From contig MGCS01000012.1 of NCBI GenBank assembly GCA_001790515.1, positions 77,543 through 126,272 on the forward strand: a DNA stretch of 48,730 nucleotides, given 5' to 3'. This DNA comes from Candidatus Saccharibacteria bacterium RIFCSPHIGHO2_12_FULL_44_22 (GTDB lineage: Bacteria; Patescibacteriota; Saccharimonadia; Saccharimonadales; Saccharimonadaceae). The number at the start of each line of letters is the position of its first letter. Position 1 is the stretch's first letter. A program made the position numbers and the translations under genes. Of this stretch, positions 39,247 through 48,225 are shown in pieces. The notes beneath the pieces were generated by a model that made no database searches, was not told where the DNA came from, and saw only the letters and a list, made by a program, of their open reading frames with translations.

Positions 39247-39965
39247 ACAAAAAACCGCTAAACATTCTTCAGCTATACCCCCAAGACATGAACATCTATG
39301 GTGATCATGGCAACACACTTGTTATATCGCAACGCGCAAAGTGGCATGGATACACACCAAACCTACTAACCTACAATCCTGGTGATATATTTCCAGATAC
39401 TGTTGATATCATTGTCGGTGGTGGCGGACAAGATAGCGGACAAGATAAGATTCAGGAGGATCTGCTGTCTATCAAAGAACGTTTAAGCACCTTGGCTGAT
39501 AATGGCACGCCAATGCTGATGATCTGTGGGCTATATCAGCTATTTGGAAAATTCTTCAAAACACAGGACGGTCATATTATTCAGGGTATCGAGATTCTTG
39601 ATATTGAAACTCATGCCGGGACAGAGCGATTAATTGGTAACATAACAACACACAGTAGCCAATTTGGTGACATTATCGGGTATGAAAATCACAGTGGCCA
39701 AACATTCTTAGGATCAAGCGTTCGTCCGCTCGCAACAATCATAAAAGGCGCAGGAAATAATGGGCAAGACGACACCGAAGGCGCTGTATACAAAAATGTC
39801 ATCGGCAGCTACATACATGGATCACTGCTACCGAAAAACCCTGCCATCGCAGATTTTTTGATCGAGCAAGCAGCGATCGCAAAGTTTGGAGAATTTACTC
39901 CAACTGTCATCGATGATCGTTTCGCAGAACTCGCTCGTGAACACGCGTTAAAACGCCCTCGATAA
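39243..39965 (+). CDS. gatD: Lipid II isoglutaminyl synthase glutaminase subunit GatD
   Basis: A 240-aa class I glutamine amidotransferase of the CobB/CobQ type that releases ammonia from glutamine for MurT. It starts LNILQLYPQDMNIYGDHGN, a GatD hallmark; the nucleophile is Cys95 in MLMICGLYQLFG and the catalytic His192 lies in GSYIHGSLLPKNP. YENHSGQT is also conserved. The 4-base overlap with murT ensures equimolar synthesis. Lipid II amidation matters for cross-linking and lysozyme resistance in Gram-positive-type walls, and implies a Gram-positive-like envelope. Confidence 0.95.
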   Translation: MNKKPLNILQLYPQDMNIYGDHGNTLVISQRAKWHGYTPNLLTYNPGDIFPDTVDIIVGGGGQDSGQDKIQEDLLSIKERLSTLADNGTPMLMICGLYQLFGKFFKTQDGHIIQGIEILDIETHAGTERLIGNITTHSSQFGDIIGYENHSGQTFLGSSVRPLATIIKGAGNNGQDDTEGAVYKNVIGSYIHGSLLPKNPAIADFLIEQAAIAKFGEFTPTVIDDRFAELAREHALKRPR

Positions 39966-40000
39966 TTTATCCGCAGTCCTACTGCGTAATTATTGCTACG

Positions 40001-40483
40001 CTAAATAACCTCTGGCTGAATTGCCTGCAATCGCCTCAACTCTTCAACAACTTGATCACCATGCCCAACCGGCGTCACGCGACCATACACTTTTCGAACC
40101 ATACTATCGGGGTCAATAATATACGTCCGACGCAAAATTCCTTCGCGACCGAATTGCTTTGGACCCCATGCTCCGTACGCGTCAATCGTGACACCATTTT
40201 CATCTGTCAAAAGAGTAAAATTAAGATTGTGCTTGGCCTTGAATTTCTCATGACTAGCAGCATCATCTTTACTAATACCAATGACCTCTGCACCAAGATC
40301 GGTCAATTCATCGCGTGCATCACGCATCGCGCATGCTTCTGTCGTACATCCCGGGGTGTCGTCTTTTGGATAAAAGTACAACACGACCCATTTACCTGCA
40401 TAATTTCCCAGCATATGTAGATTACCGTTTTCGTCGGGTAGTGTGAATTGCGGTGCGGGATAGGGCGTGGGTTTCATTGTCAT
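40001..40483 (-). CDS. bcp: Peroxiredoxin of the Bcp/PrxQ type
   Basis: A thiol peroxidase reducing hydrogen and alkyl peroxides. The 160-aa protein has VVLYFYPKDDTPGCTTEACAMRD with peroxidatic Cys46 and resolving Cys51 five residues later, the standard PrxQ pair, then EVIGISKDDAASHEKFKAKHNLNFTLLTDENG and the C-terminal FGREGILRRTYIIDPDSMVRKVYG. Complete length. TATAAT (40495-40490) ends 6 bases before ATG 40483, a leaderless arrangement; an ATG two codons later is an alternative. Confidence 0.93.
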   Translation of the reverse strand: MTMKPTPYPAPQFTLPDENGNLHMLGNYAGKWVVLYFYPKDDTPGCTTEACAMRDARDELTDLGAEVIGISKDDAASHEKFKAKHNLNFTLLTDENGVTIDAYGAWGPKQFGREGILRRTYIIDPDSMVRKVYGRVTPVGHGDQVVEELRRLQAIQPEVI

Positions 40484-40528
40484 ATATCTATTATAGCGCG
40501 TATACAGCCGACCGTCAGCAAAGCACGG

Positions 40529-40534
40529 TATAAT
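40529..40534 (+). promoter_or_regulatory. TATAAT -10, 7 bases before the OpgC-like gene
   Basis: TATAAT ends 7 bases before ATG 40542. It is divergent from bcp, whose own TATAAT (40490-40495, minus strand) lies 33 bases away. Confidence 0.6.
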
Positions 40535-40541
40535 AGAGTCA

Positions 40542-41603
40542 ATGATTCAGAAAACCTCACGGCTATTGTCACTCGATTATTTGCGAGGTTTTTTTATTGT
40601 TGTGATTATCATTGATCACTTGTATCGATTCCCGAGTCTTTATGCCGCTATAACAGGCGAGGGAAGATTATGGGTGACCGCCGCAGAAGGTTTCGTTATT
40701 ATATCGGGACTACTGATCGGCTACGTACGAGGCTATAAAAACAAACAGCTTCCACTTCTGGAAGTGAGCAAAAAAATCTGGATGCGAGCATTACTGCTCT
40801 ACATATGGCTGATCATCGCAACGTTCGTGTACACTCTTCTTATCTGGTATATCCCAACCTCCAGTGGCACAGCCTGGGTGCCAATTGCGGCCGGTGACTG
40901 GGGCATGTTATTTGCTGAAACACTGACAATGTCGACCACACATGTTTGGGTATATTTCCTTCATATCTACGCATTACTGCTAGCATTTACCCCCCTAGTC
41001 ATTTGGCTACTGCGACGCGACAATGTTGTTGGCATCCTCCTCTTCACTGCCGCTGGCTACATACTTGGGCGAGTTATTTCTGTCGAATGGCTGCAGTGGA
41101 TGCCGCTCTTTTATATTCCTGCAATCGCTGGATATTACCTACCAGCTATCCAGCAGTCATGGCAATCACTTACCCCTAAAAAGCGTACAATCTATCGATC
41201 AACGGTGTTCGTGGTATCAGGTTTGACATTGGTTGCGTCAATTATTTGTATATTCGTACTCAATAATTCAACTGCGGGGATGTTCTTTAATGACCTGTTT
41301 ACAAAACAGTATACGTTCAATAGCGCCCGTGTTCTTATCTCACTCCTTTGGTTCATTGCCCTTGCGTTGCTATTTGAACGATACAAAGATTGGATTGGAC
41401 GCTACCTAGGATGGCTACTACTGCCATTTGGTATTCGATCGCTAACAGCGTATATCACCCACGGCATTGTATTATTTATCTTGGCCTATATTTTTATTGA
41501 CCTCGACAACATCTGGTATAATACCGCTATCGGCAGCCTCGCAATCTTGCTTGCATGGGTGCTTGTGAAACAAAAGATCGTCCAACGTTATATTCCGCAA
41601 TAA
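40542..41603 (+). CDS. OpgC-like integral membrane acyltransferase
   Basis: A 353-aa protein with about ten transmembrane helices. The start RLLSLDYLRGFFIVVIIIDH carries the conserved Arg/His of membrane acyltransferases, and AAEGFVIISGLLIGYVRG matches the OpgC family, which succinylates periplasmic glucans. Here it more likely transfers an acyl group to a surface glycan or lipid (inference). The next gene starts 2 bases after its stop, so both form an operon with the GT39-like transferase, suggesting joint modification of cell-surface polysaccharide. Confidence 0.78.
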   Translation: MIQKTSRLLSLDYLRGFFIVVIIIDHLYRFPSLYAAITGEGRLWVTAAEGFVIISGLLIGYVRGYKNKQLPLLEVSKKIWMRALLLYIWLIIATFVYTLLIWYIPTSSGTAWVPIAAGDWGMLFAETLTMSTTHVWVYFLHIYALLLAFTPLVIWLLRRDNVVGILLFTAAGYILGRVISVEWLQWMPLFYIPAIAGYYLPAIQQSWQSLTPKKRTIYRSTVFVVSGLTLVASIICIFVLNNSTAGMFFNDLFTKQYTFNSARVLISLLWFIALALLFERYKDWIGRYLGWLLLPFGIRSLTAYITHGIVLFILAYIFIDLDNIWYNTAIGSLAILLAWVLVKQKIVQRYIPQ

Positions 41604-41605
41604 TT

Positions 41606-42958
41606 ATGAAATTAACAGTATTTACTCGTTTGCTACCAACAGATCGCTTCTCCCTACTTTTGATTGTCGGCATTGTTTTGCTAGTCATCGCACGACTCAT
41701 TAGTGTTGTCACGTCGCCTCCAGGGTTCTTTTTAGATGAGGCTGCTGGCGCTGCGCATGCTATCTCGCTACTTCATACAGGTGCAAATGCCCATGACGTC
41801 GCACTCCCGCTCTATTCCGAATCGCTCGGCGGCGGCTATACAACACCAATATACCTGTACCCGCTCGTGTCATGGATTGCCGTATTCGGAACCAGTGAAC
41901 TAGCGATTCGTTATTTCTCGGTGATATGCGGGTTATTAGCAATCGCTCTTATGAGTTTTGCGATCAATATATGGCTGACAAAGCGCGACGCACTTATTGC
42001 TGCGGTGGTTGCACTGGCTCTACCGTGGGGATGGCTACAAAGCAACCTCGCCTGGGATCCAGCACTCGTTCCGCTCTTTGTTGCTGGTGCATTTGCGGCA
42101 TTTACCGTCGCACTTCATGACACATCAAAAACAACGCGTAGTGTGATGCTGGTCATGCTGTCGTTATTCTTGATTGGCCTAGCCTACCTCTATCCTCCCG
42201 CACGAGTCACTGCCCCGCTTTTGTTCATCGGGGGATACGCGGTACTATGGAAGCAAAGTACCGTATCGGCTCGGACTGTATTCATTACTTGTCTTGTCAG
42301 TATCGTCATCGCTCTTCCACTTGCACAATTCATGCTACAGCCAGAAGCTCTCGAACGCTCTGCTGCGCTTAGCGTATTTCATGACACCTCAATCTTGAAC
42401 GGCCTACTACTATTTGCGGTAAATATACTACAATTACTCAATCCAGCTTTTTTGTTTGTTACCGGAGACCCAAATCTTCGACACGCAACTGGCAGCCAAG
42501 GAGTGTTGGGCATTGCAGCAATTCCGGCCGTCATTGCGTTAATTACCGCATTTATCTATTGGCTGCGGCATCGAAAGACTTCAACACTATTCAGTGGCAA
42601 GGAACGTGCCCTTTTGGCTATTAGTGGGTTTGGGATACTCGCTGCATTCATCGGATCGGCGCTCACCAACGAGGGACAGCCGCATTCACTCAGGGCGTGT
42701 GCCGCATGGCTATTTATCGTTATCCTGTTGACGATAGGATGGCGTTTAATCATGGCACGATCTACCCGACGACTAGTTCGATGGGTAGCAGTCGGTATCG
42801 CAATCGTTGCAACATGCGCATACGTCGCAGACCTTGTATTGTTCTATCCCGATCGCAGTGCTTCATCATTCGACGTATCACAACGTCAACGTATCAATGA
42901 CAATCAGCCGACTCCTGGGTATCCAGATCTTGCCCGTAAATACTACGAAATTCGCTAG
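41606..42958 (+). CDS. GT39/PMT-family membrane glycosyltransferase 1
   Basis: A 450-aa protein from ATG 41606 (2 bases after the upstream stop; the frame open to 41555 overlaps that gene and is rejected). About 11 transmembrane helices. The first external loop has PPGFFLDEAAGAAHAISLLHTGAN, with the acidic Asp-Glu of the GT-C fold, and LGGGYTTPIYLYPLVSWIAVFG. GT39/ArnT-like enzymes move a sugar from a polyprenyl phosphate to protein or lipid outside the membrane. The stop (42956-42958) abuts the stop of the second GT39-like gene on the other strand. Confidence 0.85.
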   Translation: MKLTVFTRLLPTDRFSLLLIVGIVLLVIARLISVVTSPPGFFLDEAAGAAHAISLLHTGANAHDVALPLYSESLGGGYTTPIYLYPLVSWIAVFGTSELAIRYFSVICGLLAIALMSFAINIWLTKRDALIAAVVALALPWGWLQSNLAWDPALVPLFVAGAFAAFTVALHDTSKTTRSVMLVMLSLFLIGLAYLYPPARVTAPLLFIGGYAVLWKQSTVSARTVFITCLVSIVIALPLAQFMLQPEALERSAALSVFHDTSILNGLLLFAVNILQLLNPAFLFVTGDPNLRHATGSQGVLGIAAIPAVIALITAFIYWLRHRKTSTLFSGKERALLAISGFGILAAFIGSALTNEGQPHSLRACAAWLFIVILLTIGWRLIMARSTRRLVRWVAVGIAIVATCAYVADLVLFYPDRSASSFDVSQRQRINDNQPTPGYPDLARKYYEIR

Positions 42959-44467
42959 TTATTGTCGTTCGTAAATTGTCAGATGTGTATTGTCGATACT
43001 TCGTTCACCTACCTTTTGATACCGAGCATCCGGAACTAGGGTATCGGTGCTATCATCAAAATACACAAACACAATTCGCCGGGAATCAATATCGTCAGTC
43101 GTTGATATCAACTGCGAACTACCATTCATAGGCGCATATCCACCTGCGTATGTTACCGGAATCGGTTGATACGAACGGATATCGCAACCCTGAAAGTCAT
43201 ACCACATGTCAATATAACCATACGGATCGGCCGTGACGAATGTTGTCTGTTCACAGCCTATCTGCGCTCGTACTTCTTTTGCTTGCACTTTTTGGACGCG
43301 TTGAAAATTATAATTACCTACTTGGTCAAGCTTGGTGACGCCACCAACAAGCAACACGCCACATACCAAAGCGAATATCCCTACCTTGCCATGCTTCCCG
43401 ATTCGCCACCCGAGCGCAACCACGACACCTAGCAGTGCATACATAAACACGATCGTATGAGCCATGTATCGTTCCATAAAGCGTGGCGGATTGGGTGGAA
43501 GCGAGATAAGTGTATAAAACACAATACTCACGATGAACCCTAAAAGCAGCAGCAATAGTCCGCTTTTATACTTTGTCGATGCGACGATCCATATATCTCT
43601 GAAGAGAATAATAAATAGAGTAAGCGCAACAACTATCCCAACCGATATCCATGCACCGATTTGCCATATAATCGTATAGCTGACGCTCATGCTAATAATA
43701 TTCATGAGTGCAGTGGCCGTCATTGCAGACATATATGGTGGCAGCGCAGAGCTTGTCAGCTGGCTAATAACTGTCGGAACCCATGGCAAAAATGCGACTG
43801 CCGCGGCAGAATACGCTAGTATGTATGGTTCGCGAACAATCCGCCCAATGTCTTTATTCTCCGATTTTGACCGCCAAACTAACCAGATTAAATGAGCCAG
43901 CCAGATAACGACCGACATGTACAGCGTATACATCCCAATAGCGACAAGCGCAGCGTACCCGACCCACCATTTCTTGGAATGAATCGACGCGTCTGACGCA
44001 CGCAGCATCACCCATGTAGCGATCATGCCAATACATGTGACGAGGGCATACATACGAATTTCATAATCATAGCGCAGCAAAAATGGTGCCGCAACAACAA
44101 AGAAGCATGTTACAAGTGCCGTTTTTGTTGAAAACAATTTACGCACAATAAGTAGCATAAAGAATACGGCAATCGCACCCACGATCGCACTGCTGGCACG
44201 TAATGACAGTTCTGACCAGCCAAATACGCTAGCCCACACTTTCAAGTACATATAATAAAGTGGCGGATGGGCATCGACTGCAGTCAAGCCGATCAATTCA
44301 TGGACGGGTCGTTGTGCCACCATGATCGAATAGCCTTCGTCGAACCAGACACTCCATCCAATACTCAAACTCATCGCCAGCGCAAATGTCGCCAAACCAG
44401 CAATACCAAACAATAGCATCCAATTTCGCAGTAAAAGACTGACTACCGATTCAAACCTCTTTTTCAT
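42959..44467 (-). CDS. GT39/PMT-family membrane glycosyltransferase 2
   Basis: A 502-aa protein with about 10-12 transmembrane helices. GT-C motif WFDEGYSIMVAQRPVHELIGLTAVDAHPPLYYMYLKVWASVFG (Asp-Glu and HPPLYY) and FLLRYDYEIRMYALVT are typical of PMT_2-type transferases using polyprenyl-phosphate sugars; a C-terminal extracytoplasmic domain of about 110 residues follows the last helix. It overlaps the upstream gtrA-like gene by 4 bases (ATGA), and GtrA proteins are thought to flip polyprenyl-linked sugars, so the pair would supply and use the same donor. The acceptor is unknown; pilins or LPxTG proteins are candidates (inference). Confidence 0.88.
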   Translation of the reverse strand: MKKRFESVVSLLLRNWMLLFGIAGLATFALAMSLSIGWSVWFDEGYSIMVAQRPVHELIGLTAVDAHPPLYYMYLKVWASVFGWSELSLRASSAIVGAIAVFFMLLIVRKLFSTKTALVTCFFVVAAPFLLRYDYEIRMYALVTCIGMIATWVMLRASDASIHSKKWWVGYAALVAIGMYTLYMSVVIWLAHLIWLVWRSKSENKDIGRIVREPYILAYSAAAVAFLPWVPTVISQLTSSALPPYMSAMTATALMNIISMSVSYTIIWQIGAWISVGIVVALTLFIILFRDIWIVASTKYKSGLLLLLLGFIVSIVFYTLISLPPNPPRFMERYMAHTIVFMYALLGVVVALGWRIGKHGKVGIFALVCGVLLVGGVTKLDQVGNYNFQRVQKVQAKEVRAQIGCEQTTFVTADPYGYIDMWYDFQGCDIRSYQPIPVTYAGGYAPMNGSSQLISTTDDIDSRRIVFVYFDDSTDTLVPDARYQKVGERSIDNTHLTIYERQ

Positions 44468-44952
44468 GTAGACTGTTTTTTAAATACCACCCGGCTATAC
44501 CACATGTAATTCCACACCGATCCAGCGGCGATACCCATCACCTTTGCAAACAACAGAATACCCACCGCCGCAATGCCACCTTTTATGTTCAGTACATCGA
44601 TCAGAGCATTATTCAACTGCACCATAATCACCGTCTGCACCAGCCAAATACCTGCAAGCGTCACAATAATAAAAATTGCAATCTGGCGAAACTTCATGCC
44701 TTCTTCACCCTGAAAAACGGCTTTTTTGTTTAGCAAAAAACTAACAATTAGTGCACATGTTGTCGATGCGATATTCGACATACCAGACGGTACACCGAAC
44801 ACTACAACCAATGAAAGCAACACAACAAAGTCAGTGACGGTATTCGCTACACCAACCAGTATAAAGCGAGCCTTCTCGAATTGGGTGACTTGCTTGGTTT
44901 TTCGACGCGTCGCATGATACGCACGCTTTGCCGTTTTGATTGTTTTTTCCAT
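44464..44952 (-). CDS. GtrA-family membrane protein
   Basis: A 162-aa protein with a basic N-terminus and four transmembrane helices: KARFILVGVANTVTDFVVLLSLVVVFGVP, IASTTCALIVSFLLNKKAVFQ (the FLLN+.VF signature), two further helices, and GSVWNYMWYSRVVFK. GtrA proteins take part in glucosylation of surface polymers, probably translocating undecaprenyl-phosphate-linked sugar. First gene of a two-gene operon with GT39-like transferase 2. TATAGT lies 14 bases upstream of ATG 44952. Confidence 0.88.
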   Translation of the reverse strand: MEKTIKTAKRAYHATRRKTKQVTQFEKARFILVGVANTVTDFVVLLSLVVVFGVPSGMSNIASTTCALIVSFLLNKKAVFQGEEGMKFRQIAIFIIVTLAGIWLVQTVIMVQLNNALIDVLNIKGGIAAVGILLFAKVMGIAAGSVWNYMWYSRVVFKKQST

Positions 44953-45069
44953 AAACTACTTATCTCACTATAGCGGACAAACATGGTAAATACTACTGGA
45001 AATCACAGCAACAATAGGTTATAATCTATCAATGCACATCTCTATTCCTAAAGAGTGCACCGATACTAT

Positions 45070-45145
45070 CGGGGTGTGGCGCAGTTGATAGCGCGCTCGG
45101 TTTGGGACCGAGAGGTCGAAGGTTTGAGTCCTTTCACCCCGACCA
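45070..45145 (+). tRNA. tRNA-Pro(TGG)
   Basis: A 76-base cloverleaf: acceptor CGGGGTG/CACCCCG, anticodon stem CTCGG/CCGAG with loop TTTGGGA (anticodon TGG), T-arm AAGGTTTGAGTCCTT, encoded CCA. TATAAT near 45021-45026 leads a 40-base leader containing a small TGCAC...GTGCA hairpin. Confidence 0.95.
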
Positions 45146-45183
45146 TAGAAAAAATCCGGCATAAGTGTCGGATTTTTTCTATG
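45144..45183 (+). terminator. 15-bp terminator of tRNA-Pro
   Basis: CATAGAAAAAATCCG (45144-45158) pairs exactly with 45169-45183. The stem takes in the last two bases of the CCA end. Confidence 0.85.
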
Positions 45184-45325
45184 TCGCCATGTTAAGTTCC
45201 GACCTTTCAACCTCTTCCAGAACACAAGACAGGTCAAGGTCTGGCGCAGTAAGTGCAGTCCGAAAACGCAAGCTATAATTCAGAAAATGTGAGATGCCAA
45301 CTAAACAGGAGTGATTATTTCTATT

Positions 45326-46741
45326 TTACGTACGAGCATTCGAATTTTTCGATGGAGGTGCCATAGATTCATCGTCGACATCATAAAGATCGGCGTCGCT
45401 ACTCATCGACGAACCAGATAAATCCTGAAATTGGTCGGCGATTTTATCAATCTCTCCCTGAAGTTCTTTGAGACTCATTGCATCAGAAGGTGCAGCAATC
45501 GTCACTGGCTGATTGAACACTAGCTGGCCGTTCAAAACCATACTCCAATCACCAGATCCGTCACTATCACTACCAGCAGTCACCCTAAAATCAGTTAATG
45601 CATGGCTCCATCTATCTGCCCACACTTTTACTTCTGTTTTGATGTTACTATCAGTGCTCGAGCTATTACTGTCGCCGTCATCGGATAATGAAGATTTCGT
45701 ACACTCGTTCACTGTTTTAATAGCAGGAAGGTTTGCAGCCGCGTCATTAAACGCTTTACTGGTATTTTTGTTTTCTTTGATGATATAGGCGATGCTATTT
45801 CCTTTTGTCTCTTGCGTTTTGTCGACAAGCAATGGTTTATGCTTTTGATATAACTCACGGAACTGTTTTGCGAATTCTTTGTCGGTTGTTAGTTTTTCTA
45901 GTGCATTCTGTACACATTCATATTCTTCACCAACATTTTCGTTTGTTTGCTTGATATCATCTGCGGATATTTTGATCCAGCGATTATCAATTTTCGTTAA
46001 CAATGGTCGATAAAGAGAATCGATTTCGGTTTTGTATTGTTCCGAATTAGCATCAGATAGACTATCGCCGTATTCTGCGTACATTTTTTTGTAGCTCGCC
46101 ACCGCCTCGTCAAGATATGAATCATATACTTTTATGATATCTTTGGCCTTGATGTAGGCATCGCCCGCACTTGTATACATTGCCTCGCCACTCAGCTTCA
46201 TCTCTGCGGCGTCATCCATTTTTATCGACAACGTTGCTGCACCCGCAGATCCAGCCTCATAACTAGTCCTCGTATCATACGTTACCTTTACGGCATATGA
46301 ATCGCCATTCAACTCAAACTCTCCAGCCGCGATTGTCGATTTTGCTTGAATAGCCCCGACAATACCATCAGTGACGACCTTTTCAGGATTTTGGTACCAT
46401 GCATATGCCGTAAACCCCCCACCGCCCAGTACTAGCACGACCAGAGTAGAAATAATCGCAATCAACAGGCCTTTTCTGCTCTTTTTTGTAGACTGTTCGG
46501 CTGTTTGAATAGCGACATGGGGACTACGAGACTGCTGAACGACTTCGCGATCGGGAGCTGAGTCCGCGTTTGTTACATTCGTATCTTCGATGCCACCCGA
46601 TTCCGCTTCAATGGCAGCTAGCGAAACATGTTCAGCTGTAATATCCTGATCGACTGGTCTATACTCGTAATCTGCTGCCGGTTTTTCTTGATGGTCATCG
46701 AGGTGTTTGTCTTTTGGTGTTTGCGACGTGTCGTCCGGCAC
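45326..46741 (-). CDS. Large single-pass membrane protein with extracytoplasmic domain, unknown
   Basis: A 471-aa protein from GTG 46741, which has GGAG 7 bases upstream. Residues 1-90 are acidic and cytoplasmic (DDHQEKPAADYEYRPVDQ), followed by one transmembrane helix (RKGLLIAIISTLVVLVLGGGGFTAYAW) and a 350-residue outer domain with alternating beta-strands and helices (TIAAGEFELNGDSYAVKVTYDTR). The layout recalls LppX/LprG-type lipid carriers or DUF6612-like domains, but no motif proves this. A Ser/Asp-rich stretch (SSLSDDGDSNSSSTDSN) and an acidic C-terminus are present. Two cysteines of the outer domain could form a disulfide. Family not recognised. Confidence 0.72.
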   Translation of the reverse strand: MPDDTSQTPKDKHLDDHQEKPAADYEYRPVDQDITAEHVSLAAIEAESGGIEDTNVTNADSAPDREVVQQSRSPHVAIQTAEQSTKKSRKGLLIAIISTLVVLVLGGGGFTAYAWYQNPEKVVTDGIVGAIQAKSTIAAGEFELNGDSYAVKVTYDTRTSYEAGSAGAATLSIKMDDAAEMKLSGEAMYTSAGDAYIKAKDIIKVYDSYLDEAVASYKKMYAEYGDSLSDANSEQYKTEIDSLYRPLLTKIDNRWIKISADDIKQTNENVGEEYECVQNALEKLTTDKEFAKQFRELYQKHKPLLVDKTQETKGNSIAYIIKENKNTSKAFNDAAANLPAIKTVNECTKSSLSDDGDSNSSSTDSNIKTEVKVWADRWSHALTDFRVTAGSDSDGSGDWSMVLNGQLVFNQPVTIAAPSDAMSLKELQGEIDKIADQFQDLSGSSMSSDADLYDVDDESMAPPSKNSNART

Positions 46742-46889
46742 GGTGTTTCTCCATTAATAGTTATGTTTAATGTAGCACAAATTTAATAATTAGAGTAATT
46801 TTCTATATTCTAATCAGCATAATCTCATAATTTCGTGGATTATTTTAACGACACCGCACAGTACTGCATCGCAAATAGCCAGTCCTTGC

Positions 46890-46895
46890 TATACT
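46890..46895 (+). promoter_or_regulatory. TATACT -10, 8 bases before the EEP gene
   Basis: TATACT ends 8 bases before ATG 46904. Confidence 0.5.
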
Positions 46896-46903
46896 CATTA
46901 CAT

Positions 46904-47590
46904 ATGAAGCTTACGACGCTCAACCTCCAAGGCTTTACAGGCTGGCAACAGCAAGAACCAAGAATTGTTGCATATTTACAGCAAGAAGACCCTGATTTGA
47001 TATTTTTCCAGGAAGTTGTTTATGTCCCCGAAGTTTCTGCATATAACCAAGTTCAGCTCCTCAATACAACGATGAGCTATCTATTCGAGCATAGTTCGAC
47101 AACTCGTCTGCAAGTTGGACTGGAATATCCGACTTACCGTGAGGGATTATCTGTACTCAGCAAAACACCGGTCGTCAAAACCGACACGATCATTCTTAAA
47201 AAGGCTCCTAACGACGAGCATAACCGTATCGTTCAGTTGATCGATGTATTCATAGGCGGTCAGGTCGTGAAATTTGCAAACGTTCATTTCTCTATTACTG
47301 ATGTGACTGATTTTGCAACTGCGCATCTGGTCGAGACTCTCTCTATCCTTCGCGCCCGTGGTGAACAAAGAATTATTGCAGGTGACTTTAATCTAAGTAA
47401 TCTAGATGATTCTCGACATATTTGGGAAAGCGAATACCTGTCATCCGAATCAACAACCTACATCTCGTTCCCGTCAGAAAATAAACGTATTGACTATGTG
47501 CTTATTCCAAAACACTATTCGTTCACAAGCATCCGCACTTCGGACACTCCATTGTCTGATCACCGCGCAGTGACTGTCGTAATTAGCTAA
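46904..47590 (+). CDS. Endonuclease/exonuclease/phosphatase-family hydrolase
   Basis: A 228-aa protein from ATG 46904, placed directly behind a -10 box; the frame open to 46835 is unsupported. EEP-fold motifs: LTTLNLQGFTGW (metal Asn), DLIFFQEVVYV (metal Glu), FANVHFSI, IIAGDFNLSNLDDS (catalytic Asp/Asn) and the final LSDHRAVTVVI (Asp-His). All catalytic residues of the DNase I/exonuclease III-like family are present. No signal peptide is visible, so it is cytoplasmic unless exported otherwise. Substrate could be DNA, RNA, a phospholipid or a phosphoinositide-like ester; it cannot be decided from sequence. Confidence 0.88.
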   Translation: MKLTTLNLQGFTGWQQQEPRIVAYLQQEDPDLIFFQEVVYVPEVSAYNQVQLLNTTMSYLFEHSSTTRLQVGLEYPTYREGLSVLSKTPVVKTDTIILKKAPNDEHNRIVQLIDVFIGGQVVKFANVHFSITDVTDFATAHLVETLSILRARGEQRIIAGDFNLSNLDDSRHIWESEYLSSESTTYISFPSENKRIDYVLIPKHYSFTSIRTSDTPLSDHRAVTVVIS

Positions 47591-47700
47591 TATCGCGAGA
47601 GACAGAGAGTATTGCTGCTTGACGTATATTTAAAGCAATAACAGTCTTTCGACTTGGACCCTACTTAAATGACACCCAAAAGCGATCTGCCCACTTTACT

Positions 47701-48225
47701 CTATAAGCCTGTCGCCCAATTGCCGTTACTAAATGTCCAATATGCTCCAGAGTTAGTCACCCCTTGATCAGGGCAACTCTGAGCGGCAGTTGTTAGCGCT
47801 ATACCCGCCTCGCGTACCGCACCGTTACTTTTTATTGCAAATGTATTGCCAGACTTACTCCTTGCTATGAGAGCAAACTCAGACGCGGTACTGTCTTTAC
47901 AATATAGGAGATTGTAGCCATTTGACCCCGATGGTGTGTAATTATTGCCATAAGCGCCTTTACTCACGGCGATATCCACACCTGTCGTAATAAGATTTGG
48001 CGGATACGCATCTGTAGTGCTTGTGATTTTATAGGCGTTTAATTTCTTGGCAATCGCGGTGAGGTCGGACTGCACTGAACTATCGTTCGCCCGATTGGTG
48101 ACGCCTTGATACGCCACAATGACGATTGCCGCCAGTATACCAATGACGACAATCACAATAAGCAGCTCGACTATCGTAAAGCCGCGTGCGTTTGGACTAG
48201 AATTCAATAACAACTTGATCTCCAT
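47701..48225 (-). CDS. Type IV pilin-like protein 2
   Basis: A 174-aa prepilin with leader MEIKLLLNSSPNARG, cleavage before FTIVELLIVIVVIGILAAI (Glu+5 present) and a roughly 120-residue head with two cysteines (LLYCKDS, QSCPDQG). The N-terminal helix is essentially identical to that of pilin 1 (14864), while the heads differ, as expected for paralogous major and minor pilins. The start lies 29 bases inside the end of the upstream gene, so it is translationally coupled to that partial gene. It ends SGAYWTFSNGNWATG, similar to the YWNFTDKNFAE end of pilin 1. Confidence 0.9.
   Translation of the reverse strand: MEIKLLLNSSPNARGFTIVELLIVIVVIGILAAIVIVAYQGVTNRANDSSVQSDLTAIAKKLNAYKITSTTDAYPPNLITTGVDIAVSKGAYGNNYTPSGSNGYNLLYCKDSTASEFALIARSKSGNTFAIKSNGAVREAGIALTTAAQSCPDQGVTNSGAYWTFSNGNWATGL

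Noticed and set aside
45019-45237. 72-aa frame across tRNA-Pro
   Set aside because: Antisense translation of the tRNA and its terminator.
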